A stretch of 37,701 nt of DNA from CAYNLK01 sp964398055 (GTDB lineage Bacteria; Chloroflexota; Anaerolineae; 4572-78; J111), in the NCBI GenBank assembly GCA_964398055.1, contig CAYNLK010000058.1:1-37701 (forward strand), in the 5' to 3' direction. The notes under the pieces are model-generated. The model was given only the letters and a program-made list of their open reading frames with translations. It ran no database searches and was not told the DNA's origin. Shown here in pieces: positions 21,391-28,827 of the stretch; positions within the stretch are counted from its first letter, which is position 1, and each line of letters begins with the position of its first letter. A program made the translations under genes and the position numbers.

Positions 21391-22107
21391 CTATTCTTCA
21401 AGTTGCAACAGCTCCAGCTCTTCTTTGATGAAATTATCCACCAGCAGCCTGTACATCCCCTCGATCACGTCGGGATCGAGGCCGGCGGTCTCGGCCAGCT
21501 CCCGCCGGCGCCGCAGCAATTCGGCGTAGCGGGCCGGGGCGCGGACATCCTCGGCTGTTTGCTTGAAACGAACGACCTGGCGCACAAAACCGGCCCGGTT
21601 GCCCAACAACCGGATGATCTCGGCGTCGATCAGGTCAATCGCGGCTCTGGCCTCGGCCAGGCTGTTGACCTCACGCACCTCAAACTGCTGTTGGACCGTG
21701 GCCGTATCAAAATAAGGGACAAAAGGTTTAAGGTCGAGCACCGGCGTCCCGTCCTGGGCGTCCAACCCGCTGACAGTGATGACGTTTTTGGCCACGGCCT
21801 CAATGCGAGCGACCGTTAGGCCCAGCCGGTTGGGTCGAAATTGCGAACGGGTGGCAAACACCCCCCGCACAGGGTTAGCCGGGTTGTGACGGGGGTGCAA
21901 CTGCAATTCGATCTCATCTAGCTCGATCCGGTGAAAATGAAAGATGACCAATATATCCGTGTCCGGCTCCAAACCCAGCAACCCCGCCTCAAATTCCGGT
22001 TCAACCACGATTTGGGACGTTTCCAGGCGCATCTCCTCGGCCGGTGTGTTGGTCTCAAATTTGCTCCGGACAAAAGCAATGGGTGACAGGTTGATTTGGT
22101 TACTCAT
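21391..22107 (-). CDS. TrmO-like methyltransferase fused to chorismate mutase
   Basis: The 238-aa protein has two domains. Residues 1-145 match the TrmO/TsaA family (LSPIAFVRSKF, DTDILVIFHFHRI, LQLHPRHNPANPVRGVFATRSQFRPNRLGLTVARI, LDLKPFVPYFDT); TrmO uses S-adenosylmethionine to methylate t6A37 in tRNA. Residues about 150-238 form an AroQ-type chorismate mutase helix bundle (LAEARAAIDLIDAEIIRLLG, then RAGFVRQVVRFK, RAPARYAELLRRRRELAETA, GLDPDVIEGMYRLLVDNFIKEE), with the conserved R...R...K...R...E positions recognisable. Chorismate mutase makes prephenate for Phe/Tyr synthesis. The domains have no obvious metabolic link. The ribosome site is weak. Confidence 0.8.
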   Translation of the reverse strand: MSNQINLSPIAFVRSKFETNTPAEEMRLETSQIVVEPEFEAGLLGLEPDTDILVIFHFHRIELDEIELQLHPRHNPANPVRGVFATRSQFRPNRLGLTVARIEAVAKNVITVSGLDAQDGTPVLDLKPFVPYFDTATVQQQFEVREVNSLAEARAAIDLIDAEIIRLLGNRAGFVRQVVRFKQTAEDVRAPARYAELLRRRRELAETAGLDPDVIEGMYRLLVDNFIKEELELLQLEE

Positions 22108-22203
22108 AACGATGCCCCAATATTTTTGAATTTACGAACAACCGCAACTCGATGCTGGAGCCATTGTACCATAAAAACTGCCAGGTTGCCCAGTAAAAGG
22201 CTG

Positions 22204-22231
22204 TTGACAATTTTCAACTATTCACTATTAT
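22204..22231 (+). promoter_or_regulatory. Promoter of murF-alr
   Basis: TTGACA (22204-22209), a 16-bp spacer, TATTAT (22226-22231). Transcription would start around 22238, so the leader of about 100 nt is almost entirely the heptad array. Confidence 0.65.
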
Positions 22232-22233
22232 TC

Positions 22234-22338
22234 GAGCATTGCAATTTGCAAATCGCAAATTGCAAATGGCCATTTGTAATCTGTAATCTGTAATTTGTAA
22301 TTTGTAATTTGAATTTTTAATTTTGAGCATTGAACTAT
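22234..22338. repeat. Fifteen-unit heptad array running into the murF-alr start codon
   Basis: In strict 7-bp register: GAGCATT, GCAATTT, GCAAATC, GCAAATT, GCAAATG, GCCATTT, GTAATCT twice, GTAATTT three times, GAATTTT, TAATTTT, GAGCATT, GAACTAT. The final unit overlaps the ATG at 22337. The same GAGCATT unit bounds both sides. The centre, CAAATGGCCATTTG (22263-22276), is a perfect palindrome where the word switches to its near reverse complement. No Shine-Dalgarno is present in the leader. Confidence 0.8.
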
Positions 22339-24877
22339 GATCTATCTTGAAGATTTACTCCAGGCAACCAAAGGCAACCTTGCCGGCCCTGCGGCTGCCA
22401 CTCAATTTTCCGGCTTTGCCTTTGACTCGCGGCAGTTGGAACCGGGCGAACTATTTTTGGCCGTCAAAACTCCTACCGGCGACGGTCACGATTTTATTGT
22501 TGATGCGATCCGGCAGGGCGCCACCGGGGTACTGGCTGAGTCTCCTACCGCGGTGGCCGGGTCAGCTCAGCCGGTCACTACGGTGATTGTGCCGGACCTC
22601 CAACAAGCTCTGGCCGATTATGCCGCTTTCCTGTTGCAGAAATACCGGCCGCGGGTGATCGGTGTGACCGGCTCCAGCGGCAAAACCACGACTAAAGAAG
22701 CCATTGCCGCGGTGCTGCAGCAGCACTACAGGGTCTTCAAAAATTACGGCAGCTATAACGGTCGCTACGGCTTGCCAATTGCCCTGGGCCAGTTCAGCCC
22801 TGATTGCGAGGTAGCCGTACTGGAGATGGCCTGCGACACCTTTGGCGAAATCGGCGAGTTAGCCCGCATTACCCGTCCAGAGGTAGGGGTTATCACCACC
22901 ATCAATCAAACTCACCTGGCCTTTCTGGGCACGCTCAATAACATTGCCGCCGAAAAGGGTCGGCTCATCGAAGCGCTGCCCTTCAACGGCTCGGCCATTC
23001 TCAACGCCGACGACCCGCGGGTAGCCGGGATGGTGCCCCGCACCCAGGCCCGCATTTTGACCTTTGGCCTCAAAGCCGGCGCGGATGTGCGGGCGTCGGA
23101 CCTCAAGGTCAAGCCGGAGGGACTGGCCTTTACCCTGCACTACGAAGGCCGGAGTTATCCGGGCTTCACCCCCCTCCTGGGACGACACCAAATCTACCCG
23201 ATCCTGGCCGCGATGACCACCGCCCTGGTCTTCAATATTTCGCCGGAGTTGGCTCTGGCGACCATCGCTGAACTGCCCCGCGTGCCGGGCCGGATGAATC
23301 CCCTGCCGGGCCGCCAGGGCAGCCTCATCCTGGACGATACTTTCAACGCCAGCCCGGAAGCGACCCAGGCCGCTCTGGATACTTTGGTGGAACTGCCCGG
23401 CGCCCACAAAGTAGCCATCTTGGGCGATATCCCCGACCTGGGCGACCTGGAACGGCAGGCTCACCGGCAGATTGGCAGCTATGCCGCCACCCGGGTGGAA
23501 CGGCTGGTCACCAAAGGCGATTTAGCTCAGGAAATTGCCGGCGCGGCCCTGGAGAATGACCTGGGCAAGCACGCCGTCCAGGTGACCTTCACCAACGATG
23601 ATGCGGTCGCGGCAATAGAAGATTTGCTCTCACCCGACACCGTGGTGCTGGTAAAGGGCGGCGCAGAGGTCAGGTTGGAACGGGTGGTGGAGAAACTGTT
23701 GGCCAATCCCGACCGGGACCGCTGGCAACTGGTGCGGCAGGGCGCCGGCTGGTCGCAAGTGCGGGTGCGCCAACCGGCCCGCCCCACCTGGGTAGAGATC
23801 GATCTGGACGCCATTGCCAACAACGTCCGGCTGCTGGCCAGCCTGGCTGCTCCGGCCAAAGTTTTGGCAGTGCTCAAGGCCGACGCCTACGGCCACGGTA
23901 TGGTCAAAGTGGCCCGCACCGTGCTGAATAACGGCGCGGCTTGGGTGGGAGTCGCTACCCTGGGCGAAGCAATCACCTTACGCCGGGCCGGGATCGACGC
24001 GCCCATTCTGGTGATGAGCTACATGCCGGCCTGGCAGGCTCATGAAGCCATAACCCACCACATTAGCGCCACCATTTTTTCACCGGAATTAGCCCAGGCG
24101 TTCAGCCGTGCTGCGGTCGATTTGAACCAGACTGCCTACGTGCACGTCAAGGTCGATAGCGGCATGGGCCGGTTGGGACTGCTGCCTCACGAGGTCATAC
24201 CCTTCTTGCGCAGCATCGACCTGCCTGGCTTGAGGGTGGAAGGGCTGTACACACACCTGGCCACCGCCGAAGAAGCCGACCAGAGCCACGCCCGGCTGCA
24301 GATCAGCCGCTTCAAGCAGTTGCTAAAAGAGCTGGAGGCCGCCGGTTTGCGCCCGCCGCTGGTCCATGCGGTCAATACCGCCGGGCTGATCAACTTCCCG
24401 GAGGCCCGGTTTGACCTGGTTCGGCCCGGCATTGGCCTGTATGGCCTGCCGCCTTCGCCGGAGACGCCCCTGCCACCGGGCTTCCGGCCGGCCCTGGCCT
24501 TTAAAAGCACCATCGGCCAGGTCAAGACTCTGCCGCCAGATAGCCCGGTGGGTTACGGCGCCACCTACCGCACCAAAGGGAGTGAAACCATCGCCATCAT
24601 CCCGGTTGGCTACGCCGACGGCTTCCGGCGCTCCCCGCGAACCTGGGGCGAGGTGCTGGTCAAGGGGCAGCGCGCCCCGCTGGTGGGCCGGGTCAGTATG
24701 GACCAGGCCGCTATCAACGTCAGCCACATTCCCAACGTGCGCCAGGGGGACGAAGTGGTGTTGATTGGCAAACAAGGAGATGAGGAAATCACCGCCGAAG
24801 AAGTGGCCGCCAAGCTGGGCACCATCAACTACGAAGTGGTCAGCGAGTTATTGGCCCGCATCCCCAGGGTGTCGTGA
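22337..24877 (+). CDS. murF-alr: Bifunctional MurF / alanine racemase
   Basis: An 846-aa fusion of two cytoplasmic cell-wall enzymes. Residues 1-455 are MurF, the ATP-dependent ligase joining D-Ala-D-Ala to UDP-MurNAc-tripeptide: P-loop GVTGSSGKTTTKE at 109-121, then YGSYNGRYGLPIALG, INQTHLAFLGT, ADDPRV and LDDTFNASPEA. Residues about 475-846 are alanine racemase, which makes D-Ala: PLP Lys514 in VLAVLKADAYGHG, VDSGMGRLGLLP, RPGIGLYGLPP, catalytic Tyr740 in VGYGATYRT, and PVGYADGFRR. Racemase supplies the D-Ala that MurF uses in its dipeptide. Such fusions are best known in Bacteroidota. The start follows a heptad array without a ribosome site. Confidence 0.95.
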   Translation: MIYLEDLLQATKGNLAGPAAATQFSGFAFDSRQLEPGELFLAVKTPTGDGHDFIVDAIRQGATGVLAESPTAVAGSAQPVTTVIVPDLQQALADYAAFLLQKYRPRVIGVTGSSGKTTTKEAIAAVLQQHYRVFKNYGSYNGRYGLPIALGQFSPDCEVAVLEMACDTFGEIGELARITRPEVGVITTINQTHLAFLGTLNNIAAEKGRLIEALPFNGSAILNADDPRVAGMVPRTQARILTFGLKAGADVRASDLKVKPEGLAFTLHYEGRSYPGFTPLLGRHQIYPILAAMTTALVFNISPELALATIAELPRVPGRMNPLPGRQGSLILDDTFNASPEATQAALDTLVELPGAHKVAILGDIPDLGDLERQAHRQIGSYAATRVERLVTKGDLAQEIAGAALENDLGKHAVQVTFTNDDAVAAIEDLLSPDTVVLVKGGAEVRLERVVEKLLANPDRDRWQLVRQGAGWSQVRVRQPARPTWVEIDLDAIANNVRLLASLAAPAKVLAVLKADAYGHGMVKVARTVLNNGAAWVGVATLGEAITLRRAGIDAPILVMSYMPAWQAHEAITHHISATIFSPELAQAFSRAAVDLNQTAYVHVKVDSGMGRLGLLPHEVIPFLRSIDLPGLRVEGLYTHLATAEEADQSHARLQISRFKQLLKELEAAGLRPPLVHAVNTAGLINFPEARFDLVRPGIGLYGLPPSPETPLPPGFRPALAFKSTIGQVKTLPPDSPVGYGATYRTKGSETIAIIPVGYADGFRRSPRTWGEVLVKGQRAPLVGRVSMDQAAINVSHIPNVRQGDEVVLIGKQGDEEITAEEVAAKLGTINYEVVSELLARIPRVS

Positions 24878-24904
24878 TAGGTCAGGATTGAGCAAGGGGA
24901 CATC

Positions 24905-24933
24905 TTGTTATTTGTAGATACTTAAGGTATAAT
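24905..24933 (+). promoter_or_regulatory. Promoter of the Phd/VapC-type module
   Basis: TTGTTA (24905-24910), 17 bp, perfect TATAAT (24928-24933). GGAGG at 24950-24954 then serves the GTG start at 24963. Confidence 0.8.
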
Positions 24934-24962
24934 GTGGTCACAATAACTCGGAGGAATGGACA

Positions 24963-25238
24963 GTGACTCAGTTGACTGTTGGGATTAGAGAACTAAAGGC
25001 CCGCTTAAGTGGTTATTTGCAACAAGTCAAAGCCGGCTCGACCCTGGTGATCACCGACCGGGGCCAACCTATCGGCCGGATTGTACCCATCAAACCATCG
25101 CTGGAAACGCAAATGCAAGAGTTGCTTCAAACCGGGTTAGTGACCTGGAGTGGACACCCATTAATCCCACTCGAACCGGTGGCTAAGGTGCAAGGCCAGC
25201 AGACAGTAGCCGACTTATTGCTGGAGAACCGGGAGTGA
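24963..25238 (+). CDS. Phd/YefM-family antitoxin
   Basis: A 91-aa antitoxin. The N terminus TVGIRELKARLSGYLQQVKAGSTLVITDRGQPIGRIVPI is the Phd/YefM DNA-binding fold. The C-terminal half should bind the PIN toxin encoded next. The GTG start is preceded by GGAGG 8 nt upstream, and its stop overlaps the toxin start (GTGA), the usual coupling in such operons. Autorepression at the promoter 24905-24933 is expected. Confidence 0.88.
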   Translation: MTQLTVGIRELKARLSGYLQQVKAGSTLVITDRGQPIGRIVPIKPSLETQMQELLQTGLVTWSGHPLIPLEPVAKVQGQQTVADLLLENRE

Positions 25239-25687
25239 TCCTATACCTGGACGCCAGCGCCCTGGTCAAACGGTATGTGGCTGAGGCAGGCTCGGACGAA
25301 GTAAACCAAACCATCAGCCAGGCTGACATAGTCGGCACAGCCATCATTAGCCGGGCCGAGGTAGCCGCCGCCTTGGCCAAGTCGATCCGAGTCGGCCTGT
25401 TAGCGTTTCAGGATGCGTCAGCCGCTCTTCAGCTTTTTAGAAACGAGTGGCTCGATCTGGTACGAGTTCAGTTAACCGAAATGGTTGTGGGTCGAGCAGA
25501 TAGCCTGGCCTGGCGATATCAACTGCGTGGCTATGATGCGGTTCACCTGGCCTCAGCTTCCCTGTGGCAAGAGGCGTTGGGACTGCGGCTGACCATCGCT
25601 ACCTTTGACCGGCAACTCTGGACAGCGGCCCGGGGAGAGGGTTTAGTTCCATTCCCGTCCGATTTGACCCCCTATCGGGTGAGATAG
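25235..25687 (+). CDS. vapC: PIN-domain ribonuclease toxin (VapC family)
   Basis: A 150-aa PIN-domain protein. The four acidic metal-binding residues are visible: Asp6 in LYLDASAL, Glu42 in SRAEVAAAL, Asp101 in RGYDAVHLA and Asp125 in TFDRQLW. VapC toxins cleave tRNA or rRNA with Mg2+. The complete active site suggests a functional toxin, held in check by the antitoxin 4 nt overlapping upstream. Confidence 0.9.
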   Translation: MILYLDASALVKRYVAEAGSDEVNQTISQADIVGTAIISRAEVAAALAKSIRVGLLAFQDASAALQLFRNEWLDLVRVQLTEMVVGRADSLAWRYQLRGYDAVHLASASLWQEALGLRLTIATFDRQLWTAARGEGLVPFPSDLTPYRVR

Positions 25688-25742
25688 CGCCGGTCATCAC
25701 CCCCTCTGATTGAAATTTGGGCATATCTCACCCGGCGCTGCG

Positions 25743-25771
25743 TTGACAATTGCTTGCAGATGGGGTATAGT
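25743..25771 (+). promoter_or_regulatory. Promoter of bactofilin gene
   Basis: TTGACA (25743-25748), 17 bp, TATAGT (25766-25771): a near-consensus promoter 52 bp before the start codon. Confidence 0.8.
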
Positions 25772-25822
25772 CAAAATCCTGTCTCGACGGTAGAATATAA
25801 ATCAAGGAGGCATGAGAGGCCT

Positions 25823-26293
25823 ATGCTGGGGATCGGGAGCAAAAATCCCCCGGTTGACAAAATCGAAACCCTGATCGGGGCCAACACCACTTTTCAGGGC
25901 CGCCTGGTTTGCGACGGTAACGTCCGGATCGACGGCGTCTGTGAGGAAGGCATCATCCAAACGGTCGGCAATATTGTAGTGGGAATTCAGGCCAAAGTCG
26001 CCGCCGACCTGATTGCCGATAATGTCTCGGTGAGCGGGGTAGTAACCGGCAATATCACCGCGTCGGGGCGGCTGGAAGTGATCGGCAGTGGCCAGGTTTG
26101 GGGTGATGCCCACGTCAGCAGTATCTTTGTAGATGACGAAGCCGACTTTCACGGTAGACTGGTCAAAGGCGACAAGGAGGCGCCGCCTGAGTTTGGTCTG
26201 GCGCAAACTGAAACTCGTGAGCCTGATATGCCGCCGGTCAGTGAGCCTGAGGCCGACCTGGGAACTGAACAAACCGAGACCCTACCAGGCTAA
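25823..26293 (+). CDS. Bactofilin-family cytoskeletal protein
   Basis: A 156-aa protein with the bactofilin (DUF583) beta-helix core at about 15-115: IETLIGANTTFQGRLVCDGN, VRIDGVCEEG, VVGIQAKVAADLIADNVSVS, GVVTGNITASGRLEVIGSGQ, VWGDAHVSSIFVDDEADFHG. Bactofilins polymerise without nucleotide and organise cell-wall or polar machinery. The C-terminal 40 residues are acidic, Pro/Glu/Thr-rich and probably disordered. ATG 25823 follows AAGGAGG (25804-25810, rather far) and GAGAGG; upstream codons to 25754 overlap the promoter and are not used. It is monocistronic, with promoter and terminator both visible. Confidence 0.92.
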   Translation: MLGIGSKNPPVDKIETLIGANTTFQGRLVCDGNVRIDGVCEEGIIQTVGNIVVGIQAKVAADLIADNVSVSGVVTGNITASGRLEVIGSGQVWGDAHVSSIFVDDEADFHGRLVKGDKEAPPEFGLAQTETREPDMPPVSEPEADLGTEQTETLPG

Positions 26294-26330
26294 GTTGTGC
26301 CAGCAATTGGTTAATTTTTAACTGGCAAAG

Positions 26331-26361
26331 GCTCACCTTTACCATTAAGGTGAGCTTTTTT
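26331..26361 (+). terminator. Terminator of the bactofilin gene
   Basis: GCTCACCTT (26331-26339) pairs with AAGGTGAGC (26347-26355), followed by six T. The next 140 bp up to hutH hold no clear promoter; a TTCGTGTATCTCTGTG-like stretch at about 26410-26440 resembles common interspersed repeats. Confidence 0.85.
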
Positions 26362-26499
26362 GCGTATGAAATATTACGCAGAGGCTCACCGAGAAAAATT
26401 AAAATTCTTCGTGTATCTCTGTGCAGCCTCGTGTAACTCCGAGTTCCTTATTTTAAGACGCGTTTGGCTCAGTTGGGCCAGAAAAGGTCAATATACAAT

Positions 26500-28083
26500 A
26501 TGATCCATACGATCAGCCTCGATGGACAGAGCTTAACCATTGAACAGGTAATCGCAGTGGCTCAAAACCAGCCCGGTCAGCCCCAAGTGGTTTTGAGCAA
26601 GGCGGCCCAGGCCAAAGTTGAGCGGGCGGCGAACGCAGTGGCTGAATTACTGGCTCGCGGCGAAGTGGCTTACGGCATCACCACCGGCTTTGGGGCCTTC
26701 AAAGATCGCCTGATCCCGCCGGATCAGGTTGAGCTACTCCAGCGCAACATTGTCTACAGCCACGCGGTGGGACTGGGTGAACCGTTTGACCAGGCCACCA
26801 CCCGGGCGATTATGCTGATTCGAGCCAATACCCTGGCCCGGGGTTACTCCGGCATTCGGCTGAACACGCTGCAACTGCTGCTGGACATGTTGAATAGCGG
26901 CGTCCATCCGATTATTCCCCAGAAAGGCTCGCTGGGCGCCAGCGGTGACCTGGCGCCGCTGGCCCACATGAGCCTGGTGCTGCTGGGCCAGGGGGAAGCA
27001 GAGTACCAGGGCCAGCGGCTAGACGGGGCCGAAGCCCTGGCCCGGGCCGGCCTCCAACCGGTCAGCCTGGCCGCCAAGGAGGGGTTGGCCTTGACCAACG
27101 GCACTGCGGTGATGTGCGCCCTGGGCGCGCTGGAGTCGTACCGGGCCCGGCTGCTGAGCCGGGTGGCCGACGTGGCCGGCTGTCTCAGCCTGGAGGCCCT
27201 TCACGGCACCGCTTTAGCCTTTGACGACCGCCTGCAGCAGTTGCGGCCCTATCCCCGCCAGTTGAACTGCGCCGCCTATTTGCGGGCTTTGCTGGAGCAA
27301 AGCGACTTCACCCGCCATTTTGACCCAACCAACGTGCAGGACGCCTACACCTTACGCTGTATGCCACAGGTCCACGGCGCCGTGCGGGATGCCATTGCCT
27401 ACGCCCGCTGGGTGATCGAGATCGAATTGAACTCGGTCACCGATAATCCCCTGCTCTTTATTGACGACGCCACCGACGAAATTACCGTCCTCTCCGGCGG
27501 TAACTTCCACGGCGAAATCCTGGCCATTGCCATGGACTACCTGAGCATGGCCATGACCGAACTGGGCAACATCTCCGAGCGGCGCACCATGCGTTTGACC
27601 GACGAAGCCAGCAACGCCCACGTGCTGCCGGCCTTTCTCACCGAACACGGCGGCCTCAACTCCGGCTTTATGATCACTCAGTACACCGCGGCCGCCCTGG
27701 CCACCGAGAACAAGGTGTTGGCCCATCCGGCCAGTGTGGACACCATTCCGACTTCGGCCAACGTGGAAGATCACGTCAGTATGGGTTGCACCGCGGCCTT
27801 GCAGAGTCGCCAGATCAACGACAATGTCGAGCGCATCCTGGCCATCGAGCTGATGGCTGCAGCCCAGGGCGTCGACTTCCGCAAAAAACAGTTGGGCCAA
27901 CGGGCCAGCCTGGGGCGGGGCACGCAGCCGGCTTATGACCTGATTAGAGCACATGTGCCATTTTTAGAAAAGGATGCTATCATGTACCCGTATCTGGAAG
28001 CGATTCGCCAACTGATCGCCACCGGCCAAATTGTGATGGCGGTCAACCAGCACGTTCAAGAGGAGTGGGAGATCGAGCTATGA
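26500..28083 (+). CDS. hutH: Histidine ammonia-lyase
   Basis: HutH deaminates L-histidine to urocanate, the first step of histidine breakdown. The 527-aa length is typical of the MIO-enzyme family. Ala147-Ser148-Gly149 in GSLGASGDLAPLAHM forms the MIO cofactor. Tyr in VAYGITTGFG, the NGTAVMCAL block, FDPTNVQDAYTLRCMPQVHG, TDNPLLF and SVDTIPTSANVEDHVSMG are all present. Closely related tyrosine or phenylalanine ammonia-lyases share these features; the His-type reading fits best but substrate is not proven. No hutU, hutI or hutG is in the window. ATG 26500 has AAAAGGT upstream. The stop overlaps cvpA (ATGA). Confidence 0.9.
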   Translation: MIHTISLDGQSLTIEQVIAVAQNQPGQPQVVLSKAAQAKVERAANAVAELLARGEVAYGITTGFGAFKDRLIPPDQVELLQRNIVYSHAVGLGEPFDQATTRAIMLIRANTLARGYSGIRLNTLQLLLDMLNSGVHPIIPQKGSLGASGDLAPLAHMSLVLLGQGEAEYQGQRLDGAEALARAGLQPVSLAAKEGLALTNGTAVMCALGALESYRARLLSRVADVAGCLSLEALHGTALAFDDRLQQLRPYPRQLNCAAYLRALLEQSDFTRHFDPTNVQDAYTLRCMPQVHGAVRDAIAYARWVIEIELNSVTDNPLLFIDDATDEITVLSGGNFHGEILAIAMDYLSMAMTELGNISERRTMRLTDEASNAHVLPAFLTEHGGLNSGFMITQYTAAALATENKVLAHPASVDTIPTSANVEDHVSMGCTAALQSRQINDNVERILAIELMAAAQGVDFRKKQLGQRASLGRGTQPAYDLIRAHVPFLEKDAIMYPYLEAIRQLIATGQIVMAVNQHVQEEWEIEL

Positions 28084-28748
28084 ACATCGCCGGCCTTAAT
28101 AATCTGGATTTAATCCTGATCATTCTTTTATTCATCGGAGTGATGGTTGGTTTTATTCGGGGCGCCGTGTCGCAGTTTATTTCGCTTATCAGCATCTGGC
28201 TGGGTTTGGTGGCTACCCTCTGGCTATACAAACCCCTGAGCAACTACATTTTGCAGGATGTGTTTGTTGACTTTGGTATCGGCGAAACCGGCAGCGATAC
28301 GGCCGCTTTCCTGTTGTTCCTGTTCGTCTTCTTTGGCGCTTTTAGAATCCTGATCAAATACTTGGCTGTGCCTCAGGAAGAACGAAGAAAGAAGCGCAGA
28401 AGAAAGGACGCCGATGATCCTCTGGCCGAAGCGGCCAAAAGCACCTCGCAACGAATCGCCGGCTGCTTCAATGCTATCGGCGGAATGGTGATGGGCTTTA
28501 TCCTGACCACGCTGTGGCTGGCTCTTTTTCTGGGGGTGCTGCAATTTATTTTCCAGCCAACTGCCACTGATGTGCCTTACACCGGCTTCTTCAACGGGTT
28601 GGTGATAAATCTACGCAGCTCAGTACTGGTGCATACCTTGTTCAATCCGGTACTCTGGCTCCTGGCCCAATCGCTTAACCTGTTCATCCCCAGAAATGCC
28701 GACATTTTTGAGAGCGTGCTGAGCCGGTTGGTGGGTACGACCGGCTAA
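28080..28748 (+). CDS. CvpA-family membrane protein
   Basis: A 222-aa inner-membrane protein with about four hydrophobic helices: NNLDLILIILLFIGVMVGFI, RGAVSQFISLISIWLGLVAT, TAAFLLFLFVFFGAFRILIK and MVMGFILTTLWLALFLGVLQ. A charged cytoplasmic loop (EERRKKRRRKDADD) follows the third. The NxxDxxxxxxxxxxxxxGFxRG start is the CvpA/colicin V production family pattern; the molecular function is unclear, with roles in envelope integrity proposed. It often precedes mutS2, as here. ATG 28080 overlaps the hutH stop. Confidence 0.85.
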   Translation: MNIAGLNNLDLILIILLFIGVMVGFIRGAVSQFISLISIWLGLVATLWLYKPLSNYILQDVFVDFGIGETGSDTAAFLLFLFVFFGAFRILIKYLAVPQEERRKKRRRKDADDPLAEAAKSTSQRIAGCFNAIGGMVMGFILTTLWLALFLGVLQFIFQPTATDVPYTGFFNGLVINLRSSVLVHTLFNPVLWLLAQSLNLFIPRNADIFESVLSRLVGTTG

Positions 28749-28827
28749 AAGAGTGTTTTGAAAACCTGATCCCTTGGATACCTAAGCTCTTTAGGTTCAG
28801 ACTTCGGGTCTCTGATCGTAAAATGGT

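Noticed and set aside
22234..22338. CRISPR array
   Set aside because: The repeat period is 7 bp with no spacers of normal length and no cas genes.
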